Origin: an uncultured beta proteobacterium
Lineage (GTDB): Bacteria; Pseudomonadota; Gammaproteobacteria; Burkholderiales; Burkholderiaceae_C
Assembly (NCBI GenBank): GCA_903914985.1
Contig: CAIWRE010000311.1
Span: 1-5,121, forward strand
Direction of reading: 5' to 3'
Length of the DNA: 5,121 nucleotides
In this document: piece by piece, positions 1-5,121 of the stretch
Layout of the letters: each line of letters begins with the position of its first letter
How positions within the stretch are numbered: the first letter of the stretch is position 1
Made by a program: the position numbers and the translations under genes
The notes under the pieces: model-generated
The model's input: only the letters and a program-made list of their open reading frames with translations
What the model was told of the DNA's origin: nothing
The model's database searches: none

Positions 1-522
1 CCCTTGGCGGAAATCATTCGCGATATCAACAAGTACAGCAACAACGTGATGGCGCAGCAGTTGTTTTTGACGCTGGGGCGCGAGGGCAAAGGCGATGTGG
101 CCACGCTGGGCAGCGCGCGCGCGGTGGTGGAGCGCTGGTGGCAGTCGCGCATCAGCAGCACCGAGCCGCTGGAGCTGGACAAAGGCTCCGGGCTGTCGCG
201 CCAGGAGCGTATGAGCGCCCGCGCGCTGGGGCAATTGCTGCAAACGGCTTATCGCTCGCCCCTCATGCCGGAGTTGATCGCCTCGCTGCCGCTGAGCGGC
301 GTGGACGGCACACTCAAACGCGCCAAAGTCGCCACCCCAGGCAGCGCCCATCTCAAAACCGGCAGCCTGAACGGCGTGACGGCCATCGCAGGTTATGTGG
401 ACGGCGCCAGTGGCAAACGCTACGCGCTGGTGGCGCTCGTGAACCACCCCAACGCCGCCTCCGCCCGCGCCGCCTTTGACGCGTTGGTCGACTGGACCGC
501 CCAAGATACTGAGGACCGTTGA
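1..522 (+). CDS. dacB: D-alanyl-D-alanine carboxypeptidase/endopeptidase (PBP4 family, peptidase S13), C-terminal part, truncated by the window edge
   Basis: This is the 3' part (about 173 codons) of a low-molecular-mass class C penicillin-binding protein. Family members act in the periplasm, trimming the terminal D-Ala from peptidoglycan pentapeptides and cutting D-Ala-mDAP cross-links. Two of the three active-site motifs of the family are visible: SxN as Ser-Asn-Asn (bases 37-45) and KTG as Lys-Thr-Gly (bases 355-363, context HLKTGSLNGV). Between them is the S13-typical GSGLSR segment, starting near base 184. The SxxK motif with the nucleophilic serine and the signal peptide must lie to the left of the window. 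The reading frame is open from base 1, so the real start is not present. The stop (520-522) lies four bases before the SemiSWEET start, suggesting co-transcription. The family call is firm; the symbol dacB is by family similarity. Confidence 0.93.
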   Translation, partial: PLAEIIRDINKYSNNVMAQQLFLTLGREGKGDVATLGSARAVVERWWQSRISSTEPLELDKGSGLSRQERMSARALGQLLQTAYRSPLMPELIASLPLSGVDGTLKRAKVATPGSAHLKTGSLNGVTAIAGYVDGASGKRYALVALVNHPNAASARAAFDALVDWTAQDTEDR

Positions 523-526
523 ATTG

Positions 527-781
527 ATGCAAATTGCCGATTGGATAGGCAGCGCCGCCGCCGTTTTAACCACTGCCAGTTTTGTGCCGCAGGTCGTGCA
601 CACCCTGCGTACCAAAGACGTGAGCGGGATTTCCCTGTCCATGTACAGCGTGTTCGTCGTGGGTGTGGCTCTGTGGCTGGTGTACGGCCTGCTGCTGAAC
701 GCCTGGCCTATCGTGATCGCCAATGCCATCACCGTGACCCTGGCGACCTGCATCCTGGCGATGAAGCTGCGCTACCGCTGA
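527..781 (+). CDS. SemiSWEET-family (PQ-loop) small sugar transporter
   Basis: An 84-residue, very hydrophobic protein with three predicted transmembrane helices (about residues 4-24, 38-57 and 61-80), the size and layout of bacterial SemiSWEETs. These dimerise to form a facilitative sugar carrier in the inner membrane. The PQ motif is Pro21-Gln22 (context SFVPQVVHT), followed by the usual KDVSGIS loop (residues 30-36). Trp50 and Asn66 sit where the family keeps pocket-lining Trp and Asn residues; this is from memory of the family, not an alignment. The start at 527 is chosen because the protein then begins with MQIADWIG, right at helix 1. A longer frame back to 476 would add 17 polar residues and overlap dacB by 47 bases. 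A GAGGA at 511-515 is a possible, rather distant ribosome-binding site. The gene lies four bases after dacB. The substrate cannot be read from sequence. Confidence 0.88.
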   Translation: MQIADWIGSAAAVLTTASFVPQVVHTLRTKDVSGISLSMYSVFVVGVALWLVYGLLLNAWPIVIANAITVTLATCILAMKLRYR

Positions 782-833
782 TGTCGCATTTCGGACAGGC
801 TCGGCGGGTTTACCCCGATGGCAGCGGCATCAA

Positions 834-864
834 AATTGAATAAATTTGTTTTATTCACTCAATT
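834..864. repeat. Nested AT-rich inverted repeats upstream of the hydrolase gene
   Basis: Two overlapping inverted repeats are visible. The inner one has arms TGAATAAA-type (837-844) and TTTATTCA (850-857) around a five-base loop. The outer one has arms AATTGA (834-839) and TCAATT (859-864). They cannot all pair at once. They could be a regulator-binding site, a weak hairpin, or chance in AT-rich DNA. No T-tract follows, so a terminator is unlikely. Confidence 0.4.
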
Positions 865-898
865 GCAGTGATATTTTCAAATTTAGTTCATTTCCTTT

Positions 899-905
899 GA
901 AGGGG
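899..905 (+). promoter_or_regulatory. Ribosome-binding site of the lipoprotein hydrolase
   Basis: GAAGGGG lies eight bases before the ATG at 914. It is a good Shine-Dalgarno sequence at normal spacing. It supports this start codon, which also gives a complete lipoprotein signal peptide. Confidence 0.7.
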
Positions 906-913
906 CAGGCGCC

Positions 914-2476
914 ATGCAATGGTTCAAATTAGGGGCAATCGCACTGGGATCCGCAGTGCTCGCGGCGTGCGGCGGCGGCGGTGCAGGCGGTCCTTTGGGC
1001 AGCCAAAACAACGACCCGAACCGGGGCGCGTTGATGCAAACCCCCGTTCCGCGCATTGCCGGCTTGTCGGCTGCAGAATTTACCGGCATGCTGAACGCCG
1101 ACTCCACTGGGCAAGGCCTTTTGCAACTGACAGGAAACCCTGTCTGCGGTGTGGATGTGAACTACATCAAATACGGCACGGTAGGCGCAAGGGATGAGCG
1201 AACCACTGCGTCCGGCGTGGTGATGGTCCCTACCGGCTCCGCAGCGGCCTGCACCGGCCCGCGTCCCATTGTTCTCTATGCCCACGGAACCGTTATTGAG
1301 AAGCGCTACAACCTGGCAGACTGGACAGACCGCACCAATCCGGCGTTCAGCGAATCCACATTGCTGGCCGCCATGTACGCCGCGCAAGGCTATATCGTGG
1401 TGGCACCCAACTACGCTGGCTATGACAGCTCCACGCTGGGATACCACCCCTATTTGAATGCCGACCAAGAGTCCAAGGAAATGATCGACGCCTTGGCTGC
1501 CGCCAAGCAGGCATTGCCCACGCTCATGTCCGCGACCACCGCGAACACCAAGCTCTTCATTACCGGCTATTCGCAAGGCGGCCACGTGGCCATGGCCACC
1601 CACCGCGCCATGCAAGCACTGCCAACGCCCATTCCTGTAACGGCATCGGCACCATTGTCGGGGCCCTATGCTTTGGCGGCCCAATCGGATGCCACCTTCC
1701 TCGGCATGGTGAACGCGGGCGGAACGGTGTTTTCTCCCATGATTTTTACCAGCTACCAAAAGGCCTACGGGAATTTGTACACCAGCCCGTCCGAAATCTA
1801 TGAAAGCGCCTTCGCCACCGGCATCGAAAGCCTGCTGCCTGGAAGTTACAACTGGACAACGCTGTTTACGAGTGGCAAATTGCCTCAATTGGCTTTGTTT
1901 AGCAGTACCGCACCCACGGGTCTCGGCGCTTACACGCCGCCCGTTACGAACACCCCGATCGACGCGCTGTTTGCCGCGGGATTTGGCGCTAACAACCTGA
2001 TCAAAAACTCCGTCCGGTCGGCCTATATCGCCGATGCACTGGCGTATCCGGATGGTGTGGTGCCTGCTGTCCGGGGCAACTCCCTGGCAAACGACCGGGC
2101 CCAAAGTCCCTTGCGCGTAGCGGCCATGCGCAACGATTTGCGGAACTGGACTCCTGCATCGCCCGTCCTGCTGTGTGCCGGCAATGCGGATCCCACTGTT
2201 TTTTATGGCTACAACACTGCCGTAATGAGCAGGCTGTGGGCGGGACTGGGACCTTTGGTTACGACACTGGATGTGGATTCAGCAGCAACCGGCGGCGATC
2301 CTTTTGCCATGGTGAAGGCCGGATTTGCGCAGGCAAAAACCGCTACTTACAACGCTGGTGCTTCCACAGGTGGCGCAGCAGGTGGCGCAACAGCGGTGAC
2401 CAGTGCTTACCACGGCACCCTGGTTCCACCGTTCTGCTCAGTAGCGGCGCGCGGCTTCTTCTCACAGTTCCTGTAA
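914..2476 (+). CDS. Lipoprotein alpha/beta hydrolase, secretory-lipase-like esterase
   Basis: A 520-residue predicted envelope lipoprotein of the alpha/beta-hydrolase fold. Residues 1-18 form a lipoprotein signal peptide ending in the lipobox Leu-Ala-Ala-Cys with Cys19 as lipidation site, followed by a Gly-rich linker (20-30). Catalytic features in order: YAHGT (122-126), the likely oxyanion-hole His-Gly; APNYAGYDSS (164-173), typical of the secretory lipase (LIP) family; the nucleophile elbow GYSQG with Ser220; a long cap region (about 250-410); Asp426 in GNADPTVFY as likely acid; His500 in AYHGTLVPP as likely base. The mature domain has four cysteines (78, 113, 421, 508), which would allow two disulfides in the periplasm or outside. 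Likely activity is hydrolysis of carboxylic esters such as short lipids or polyester fragments; the substrate is unknown. The ompW-like gene follows after 16 bases, suggesting one transcript. The fold and triad are well supported; the triad Asp and His are inferred from position. Confidence 0.87.
   Translation: MQWFKLGAIALGSAVLAACGGGGAGGPLGSQNNDPNRGALMQTPVPRIAGLSAAEFTGMLNADSTGQGLLQLTGNPVCGVDVNYIKYGTVGARDERTTASGVVMVPTGSAAACTGPRPIVLYAHGTVIEKRYNLADWTDRTNPAFSESTLLAAMYAAQGYIVVAPNYAGYDSSTLGYHPYLNADQESKEMIDALAAAKQALPTLMSATTANTKLFITGYSQGGHVAMATHRAMQALPTPIPVTASAPLSGPYALAAQSDATFLGMVNAGGTVFSPMIFTSYQKAYGNLYTSPSEIYESAFATGIESLLPGSYNWTTLFTSGKLPQLALFSSTAPTGLGAYTPPVTNTPIDALFAAGFGANNLIKNSVRSAYIADALAYPDGVVPAVRGNSLANDRAQSPLRVAAMRNDLRNWTPASPVLLCAGNADPTVFYGYNTAVMSRLWAGLGPLVTTLDVDSAATGGDPFAMVKAGFAQAKTATYNAGASTGGAAGGATAVTSAYHGTLVPPFCSVAARGFFSQFL
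2369..2392 (+). repeat. 12-base tandem duplication inside the hydrolase gene
   Basis: GGTGGCGCAGCA is directly followed by GGTGGCGCAACA (one mismatch). The repeat is in frame and encodes Gly-Gly-Ala-Ala then Gly-Gly-Ala-Thr (residues 486-493). It forms part of a Gly/Ala/Thr-rich stretch (about 481-496) just before the probable catalytic His500. It is probably a flexible loop grown by slippage. Confidence 0.6.
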
Positions 2477-2492
2477 ATCACGAGTCACGCAT

Positions 2493-3194
2493 ATGAAACA
2501 CCCTATCCGAACCCTCGTTATTGCCACTGCGTGCGCGATCACTGCCAGCACGCCGGCCTTTGCACAAACGGTCACCGTCAAGGTCGGCATGGCCAATATT
2601 GATCCGAACTCCAGTGCGTCGTCGATTTACGGACCGCTGACGCCAGTGGATGCGCTGAGCCTGTCGGTCAAACCGCAATCGACCACTTTCTTCAGCATCT
2701 CCAGAGAAATCTCCAGCGACTGGGATGTTGAACTCGCCCTTGGCGTGCCGCCCACGCACGACGCGACAGTGGTCGTGAAAAACGCCGCCTTGGTGCCACC
2801 CAGTGTGAGCGCTGCCAACGGCAAGGTTGCGGCTACGGTGCGGCAGGTGGCTCCCACCTTGTTTGCCAATTACTGGCTGGCAACCAAAGAAAGTACCGTG
2901 CGCCCCTTTGTCGGCATTGGCGTGAACTACACCACTTTTGACAACGCCAAGTCGACCAGTGTGAACGACATGATCAATGGCGGACCAACCACCATCAAGC
3001 AAACCGACTCAGTGGGACTTGCGATGCAGGTCGGCGCGTCGGTGAAGTTGGGCGGCCCCTGGACGGTGAACGGTGCGTGGTCAACCGCCCAGGTCAAGAC
3101 CAAAATGACGACCAATACACTGGGCATTGAGCGCAGCGCAGACATTACATTTCAGCCTACGGTGCTGACTTTGTCCTTGGGCTATAGCTTCTAA
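2493..3194 (+). CDS. OmpW-family outer-membrane beta-barrel protein
   Basis: A 233-residue exported protein. Residues 1-24 form a signal peptide (basic MKHPIR start, hydrophobic core, AFA before the predicted cleavage at Gln25). The mature part fits the OmpW/AlkL family, whose eight-stranded barrels let small hydrophobic molecules cross the outer membrane. Family-like stretches in order: VKVGMANIDPNSS near the mature N-terminus (29-41); DWDVELALGVPPTHD (76-90); VAPTLFANYWL (119-129); VRPFVGIGVNYTTF (136-149); VGLAMQVGASVKL (174-186); and a last strand LTLSLGYSF (225-233) ending in the C-terminal Phe used for barrel insertion. E. coli OmpW is slightly shorter (about 212 aa). No good Shine-Dalgarno precedes the ATG, so translation may depend on coupling to the hydrolase gene 16 bases upstream. 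The family is well supported; the cargo is unknown. Confidence 0.88.
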   Translation: MKHPIRTLVIATACAITASTPAFAQTVTVKVGMANIDPNSSASSIYGPLTPVDALSLSVKPQSTTFFSISREISSDWDVELALGVPPTHDATVVVKNAALVPPSVSAANGKVAATVRQVAPTLFANYWLATKESTVRPFVGIGVNYTTFDNAKSTSVNDMINGGPTTIKQTDSVGLAMQVGASVKLGGPWTVNGAWSTAQVKTKMTTNTLGIERSADITFQPTVLTLSLGYSF

Positions 3195-3197
3195 AGC

Positions 3198-4010
3198 TTA
3201 GGCCCCGCAGCACTTTTTGAACTTTTTGCCGCTGCCGCAGGAGCACGGGTCATTGCGGCCCGGGCCCTCGGCCTTGCGTACCGTCTCCACCCGTGGGCCG
3301 ATGCTGCGCCAAATATCAAACAGGTCATAAACGGCCCACACCGCGTCAGCAAAGGTATCGACCCGCGCTTGACTCATGCTGGGGGGTGCATCGTCGCTGA
3401 AGGGTGACACCTCTAGCGCTCCGGTGTCGTCTTCAGTGAGGGCCACGATGGATTGAAGGGCTGCGTCCAATGCATTAGCGGCCTTTTTGTCGCGTGGCGC
3501 GGCCCATTCTTCAGGCCAGTTTTCGACCGCAAACATAAAGCCCAAGGCCCATACCTGGCCGAACGAGGGAATGGCATCGTCGCCCAATTCAGCACGCTCG
3601 GCCTCGGGCAGCGAGGCAATGGCGCCACGCACGTCCATCACTTCGGGTTGGTAGGCGCTCTCTTCGTCCAATGACTGGGTGTCTTTGGCCAGGGCGGTGG
3701 CAATCTCCGTCCAGCGGGCGTTCCAAATCTCCATGAAGCGCGCGCGTTGGGCGTCGTCGGCGAAGCGGCCTTCAAACTCGACGGCAGCTTCGGGCGCTTC
3801 TCCCGCAGGCGCTACGCCTAGCAGGACTTCCAGGTATTCGTCAGCCGCAATGGCACGGCGGCAGCACACCAGCGCAGCCAGCACGCCTTCACAAAATTCC
3901 CACTGCGGCGTCTCGTCGTTGCGGGTGCGCAGGTCGTCCAGGATGGCGTCGATCTCGTCGAACATGTCAGGCGTGACGATGCCGCCCTGCGGTGCTGGGG
4001 ATGTAGTCAT
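3198..4010 (-). CDS. UPF0149/YecA-like protein with C-terminal SEC-C zinc-binding motif
   Basis: A 270-residue, acidic, predicted cytoplasmic protein. The N-terminal and central parts resemble the UPF0149 (YgfB/YecA) family: WEFCEGVLAALVCC (37-50) and ALGFMFAVENWPEEW (155-169). The C-terminus is a SEC-C motif, PGRNDPCSCGSGKKFKKCC (250-268), with the zinc ligands Cys256, Cys258, Cys267 and Cys268, as also found at the end of SecA. SEC-C modules bind zinc and, in SecA and YecA, are linked to SecB or ribosome contact; the role of this protein is not known. The ATG at 4010 is chosen because it leaves a 14-base gap after livM. A TTG at 4052 would add 14 residues and overlap livM by 28 bases. No clear Shine-Dalgarno is seen for the ATG. 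The gene is probably read through from livHM. It ends three bases from the stop of the convergent ompW gene. Confidence 0.85.
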   Translation of the reverse strand: MTTSPAPQGGIVTPDMFDEIDAILDDLRTRNDETPQWEFCEGVLAALVCCRRAIAADEYLEVLLGVAPAGEAPEAAVEFEGRFADDAQRARFMEIWNARWTEIATALAKDTQSLDEESAYQPEVMDVRGAIASLPEAERAELGDDAIPSFGQVWALGFMFAVENWPEEWAAPRDKKAANALDAALQSIVALTEDDTGALEVSPFSDDAPPSMSQARVDTFADAVWAVYDLFDIWRSIGPRVETVRKAEGPGRNDPCSCGSGKKFKKCCGA

Positions 4011-4024
4011 GAAAATACCGGAAG

Positions 4025-4978
4025 TTAGTTGGATGTCTTGCGGGCCTGCCAAGCCCGCAGCTCGCCCACAAAACCTTTGCGAAACGCCACGACACAGACG
4101 ACAAAAATGCCGCCGATGATGACGTTGATCCAGGAACCCACCTGGTCCGCCAAAAAGTTTTGCAAACCAATGATGGTGAACGCGCCCACCACCGGACCGG
4201 CAAAGGTGCCCATGCCGCCGAGCAGCGTCATCAGCACCACTTCACCCGAGAGCGACCAGTGTGCATCGGACAAAGTAGCAAAGCCCAGCACCAGGCATTT
4301 CATTGCGCCCCCCAAGCCGGCCAAGGCCGTGGACATGACAAAGGCCAGCAGCTTGTAGCGGTCCACGTCGTAGCCCAATGAAATGGCGCGCGGCTCGTTC
4401 TCGCGAATGGCTTTGAGCACCTGACCATAGGGCGAGTGCACGATGCGGATAATGGCCAAGAACACCGCCACAAACACCGCCAGCACCACGTAGTACAGCA
4501 CCCGGTCATCGGCTAAAGACAGCACGCCAAACAGCATGCCCCGGGGCACGCCTTGTAGGCCGTCTTCACCACCGGTGAAAGGGGCCTGCAAAAACACGAA
4601 GTAAATCATCTGGGCCATGGCCAGCGTGACCATCGCAAAGTAAATGCCCTGGCGGCGAATGGCGATCAAGCCCACCACCAAGCCGCAGGCTGCTGCGACA
4701 CCGGTACCCGCCAGCACGCCCAGCTCGGGCGACCAGCCCTGGCTGCGCACCAGCCAGCCCGTGGCGTAGGCCGCTGCGCCGAGATAGGCGGCGTGGCCAA
4801 ACGACAGCAGGCCGGTATAGCCCAGCAACAAATTAAAAGCGCAGGCAAAGATGGCGTAGCACAAGGCCTTCATCATGAAGACGGGATACAGGCCGATGAA
4901 GGGCGCTGCGAGCAACACGGCCAAGCCGATCCATAGTGCGATATGGCTGCGTCGCGAAAGAGTGGTCGCCGCGTTCAT
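4025..4978 (-). CDS. livM: Branched-chain amino-acid ABC transporter permease LivM
   Basis: A 317-residue inner-membrane permease with about eight or nine hydrophobic segments. With LivH it forms the membrane channel of a HAAT-type importer for branched-chain or other hydrophobic amino acids, amides or related compounds. Family signatures: GYTGLLSFGHAAYLGAAAY (53-71); RRQGIYFAMVTLAMAQM (108-124); the EAA-type loop that contacts the ATPase, RENEPRAISLGYDVDRYK (192-209); and LLGGMGTFAGPVVGA (252-266). The length is normal for LivM. The ATG overlaps the livH stop (TAATG), giving tight translational coupling. The ATPase genes livG and livF are not downstream; they and the binding protein may lie beyond the right edge. 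The exact substrate cannot be told from the permease. Confidence 0.94.
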   Translation of the reverse strand: MNAATTLSRRSHIALWIGLAVLLAAPFIGLYPVFMMKALCYAIFACAFNLLLGYTGLLSFGHAAYLGAAAYATGWLVRSQGWSPELGVLAGTGVAAACGLVVGLIAIRRQGIYFAMVTLAMAQMIYFVFLQAPFTGGEDGLQGVPRGMLFGVLSLADDRVLYYVVLAVFVAVFLAIIRIVHSPYGQVLKAIRENEPRAISLGYDVDRYKLLAFVMSTALAGLGGAMKCLVLGFATLSDAHWSLSGEVVLMTLLGGMGTFAGPVVGAFTIIGLQNFLADQVGSWINVIIGGIFVVCVVAFRKGFVGELRAWQARKTSN

Positions 4979-5121
4979 TACTTTTCCTTGCCAAACAGGC
5001 CGGCCGGGCGAACCATCAACACCAAGGCCATGATCACAAACACCACGATGCTGGACGCCTCGGGATAAAACACCTTGGTCAAACCTTCGATCAAGCCCAG
5101 CGCCAGACCGGTCAGGATGGA
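4978..5121 (-). CDS. livH: Branched-chain amino-acid ABC transporter permease LivH, C-terminal end, truncated by the window edge
   Basis: Reading the minus strand from the right edge gives an open frame of 47 codons ending in TAA (4980-4978). The translation includes GLIEGLTKVFYPEASS, a hydrophobic helix IVVFVIMALVLMV, and the ending RPAGLFGKEK, which is the classic C-terminus of LivH permeases. It is the partner permease of LivM. The start lies outside the window. The stop shares one base with the livM start, so the two genes are translationally coupled. Confidence 0.92.
   Translation of the reverse strand, partial: SILTGLALGLIEGLTKVFYPEASSIVVFVIMALVLMVRPAGLFGKEK
4985..4989 (-). promoter_or_regulatory. 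Ribosome-binding site of livM, inside the end of livH
   Basis: On the minus strand AAGGA lies six bases before the livM ATG and within the last codons of livH. Together with the TAATG stop/start overlap it fixes the livM start and indicates coupled translation. Confidence 0.65.

Larger units (their letters stand above)
782..913 (+). promoter_or_regulatory. Intergenic region likely to hold the promoter of the hydrolase-ompW unit
   Basis: This 132-base gap changes from GC-rich (to about 830) to strongly AT-rich (about 832-900), unlike the coding DNA on either side, which is typical of a promoter region. The best sigma70-like pair I can see is TTGTTT (846-851) and GATATT (870-875), 18 bases apart. 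It is a poor match (3/6 and 4/6), so the exact promoter is unproven. No hairpin followed by a T-run marks an intrinsic terminator for the upstream SemiSWEET gene, so readthrough from dacB is also possible. Confidence 0.4.

Noticed and set aside
476..526. A longer N-terminus for the SemiSWEET protein
   Set aside because: It would add 17 polar residues before helix 1, overlap dacB by 47 bases and exceed the usual family length.
805..817. Small GC hairpin (CGGG / CCCG around TTTAC) after the SemiSWEET gene as a terminator
   Set aside because: Only four base pairs and no T-run after it.
929..2104. A long open frame (391 codons) on the minus strand opposite the hydrolase gene
   Set aside because: Its translation is rich in Arg, Gly, His and Cys with no domain-like pattern, and the plus strand has a clear lipoprotein hydrolase. 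It is a codon-bias shadow.
2478..3002. A 174-codon minus-strand frame opposite the OmpW gene
   Set aside because: No recognisable motif, and the opposite strand encodes a clear signal peptide and OmpW signatures.
3186..3198. AGCTT / AAGCT hairpin at the ompW end as a shared terminator
   Set aside because: Five-base AT-containing stem with a three-base loop and no T-tract on either side; too weak.
4011..4052. Upstream TTG start for the SEC-C protein
   Set aside because: It would overlap livM by 28 bases and uses a rare start codon; the ATG at 4010 gives a normal gap. The lack of a clear Shine-Dalgarno keeps some doubt.
3679..4119. A 146-codon plus-strand frame opposite the SEC-C gene and the livM end
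   Set aside because: Ser/Arg/Pro-rich composition typical of an antisense shadow; it spans two well-supported genes.

Overview
The window is ordinary chromosomal DNA from a GC-rich Gram-negative bacterium. Lipobox and signal-peptide proteins, an OmpW-type outer-membrane barrel, a class C penicillin-binding protein and a LivHM transporter together suggest a betaproteobacterium of the Burkholderiales, perhaps Comamonadaceae-like. That placement is inferred from gene style; no marker gene is present. I see no mobile elements, RNA genes, CRISPR arrays or phage genes.

Left part, plus strand (1-781): the C-terminal part of a D-alanyl-D-alanine carboxypeptidase/endopeptidase (PBP4/DacB, peptidase family S13) is cut by the left edge. 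Four bases after its stop comes a small three-helix SemiSWEET-type membrane protein, probably on the same transcript.

Middle part, plus strand (782-3194): a 132-base gap that turns AT-rich and contains nested inverted repeats leads into a lipoprotein alpha/beta hydrolase (secretory-lipase-like, 520 aa). After only 16 bases comes an OmpW-family outer-membrane protein (233 aa). The two look like a transcription unit: an envelope-anchored esterase/lipase paired with a barrel of a family known to pass small hydrophobic molecules.

Right part, minus strand (3198-5121): reading leftward from the right edge are the last 47 codons of livH, then livM (TAATG overlap), then a UPF0149/YecA-like protein with a C-terminal SEC-C zinc motif. 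The first two are the permease subunits of a branched-chain/hydrophobic amino-acid ABC transporter. The ATPase genes livG and livF do not follow livM here. The SEC-C gene meets ompW tail to tail with three bases between the stop codons.

I found no convincing undescribed system. The points most worth a second look are the hydrolase-OmpW pair, the SemiSWEET gene attached to a peptidoglycan hydrolase gene, and the SEC-C protein at the end of a liv operon.
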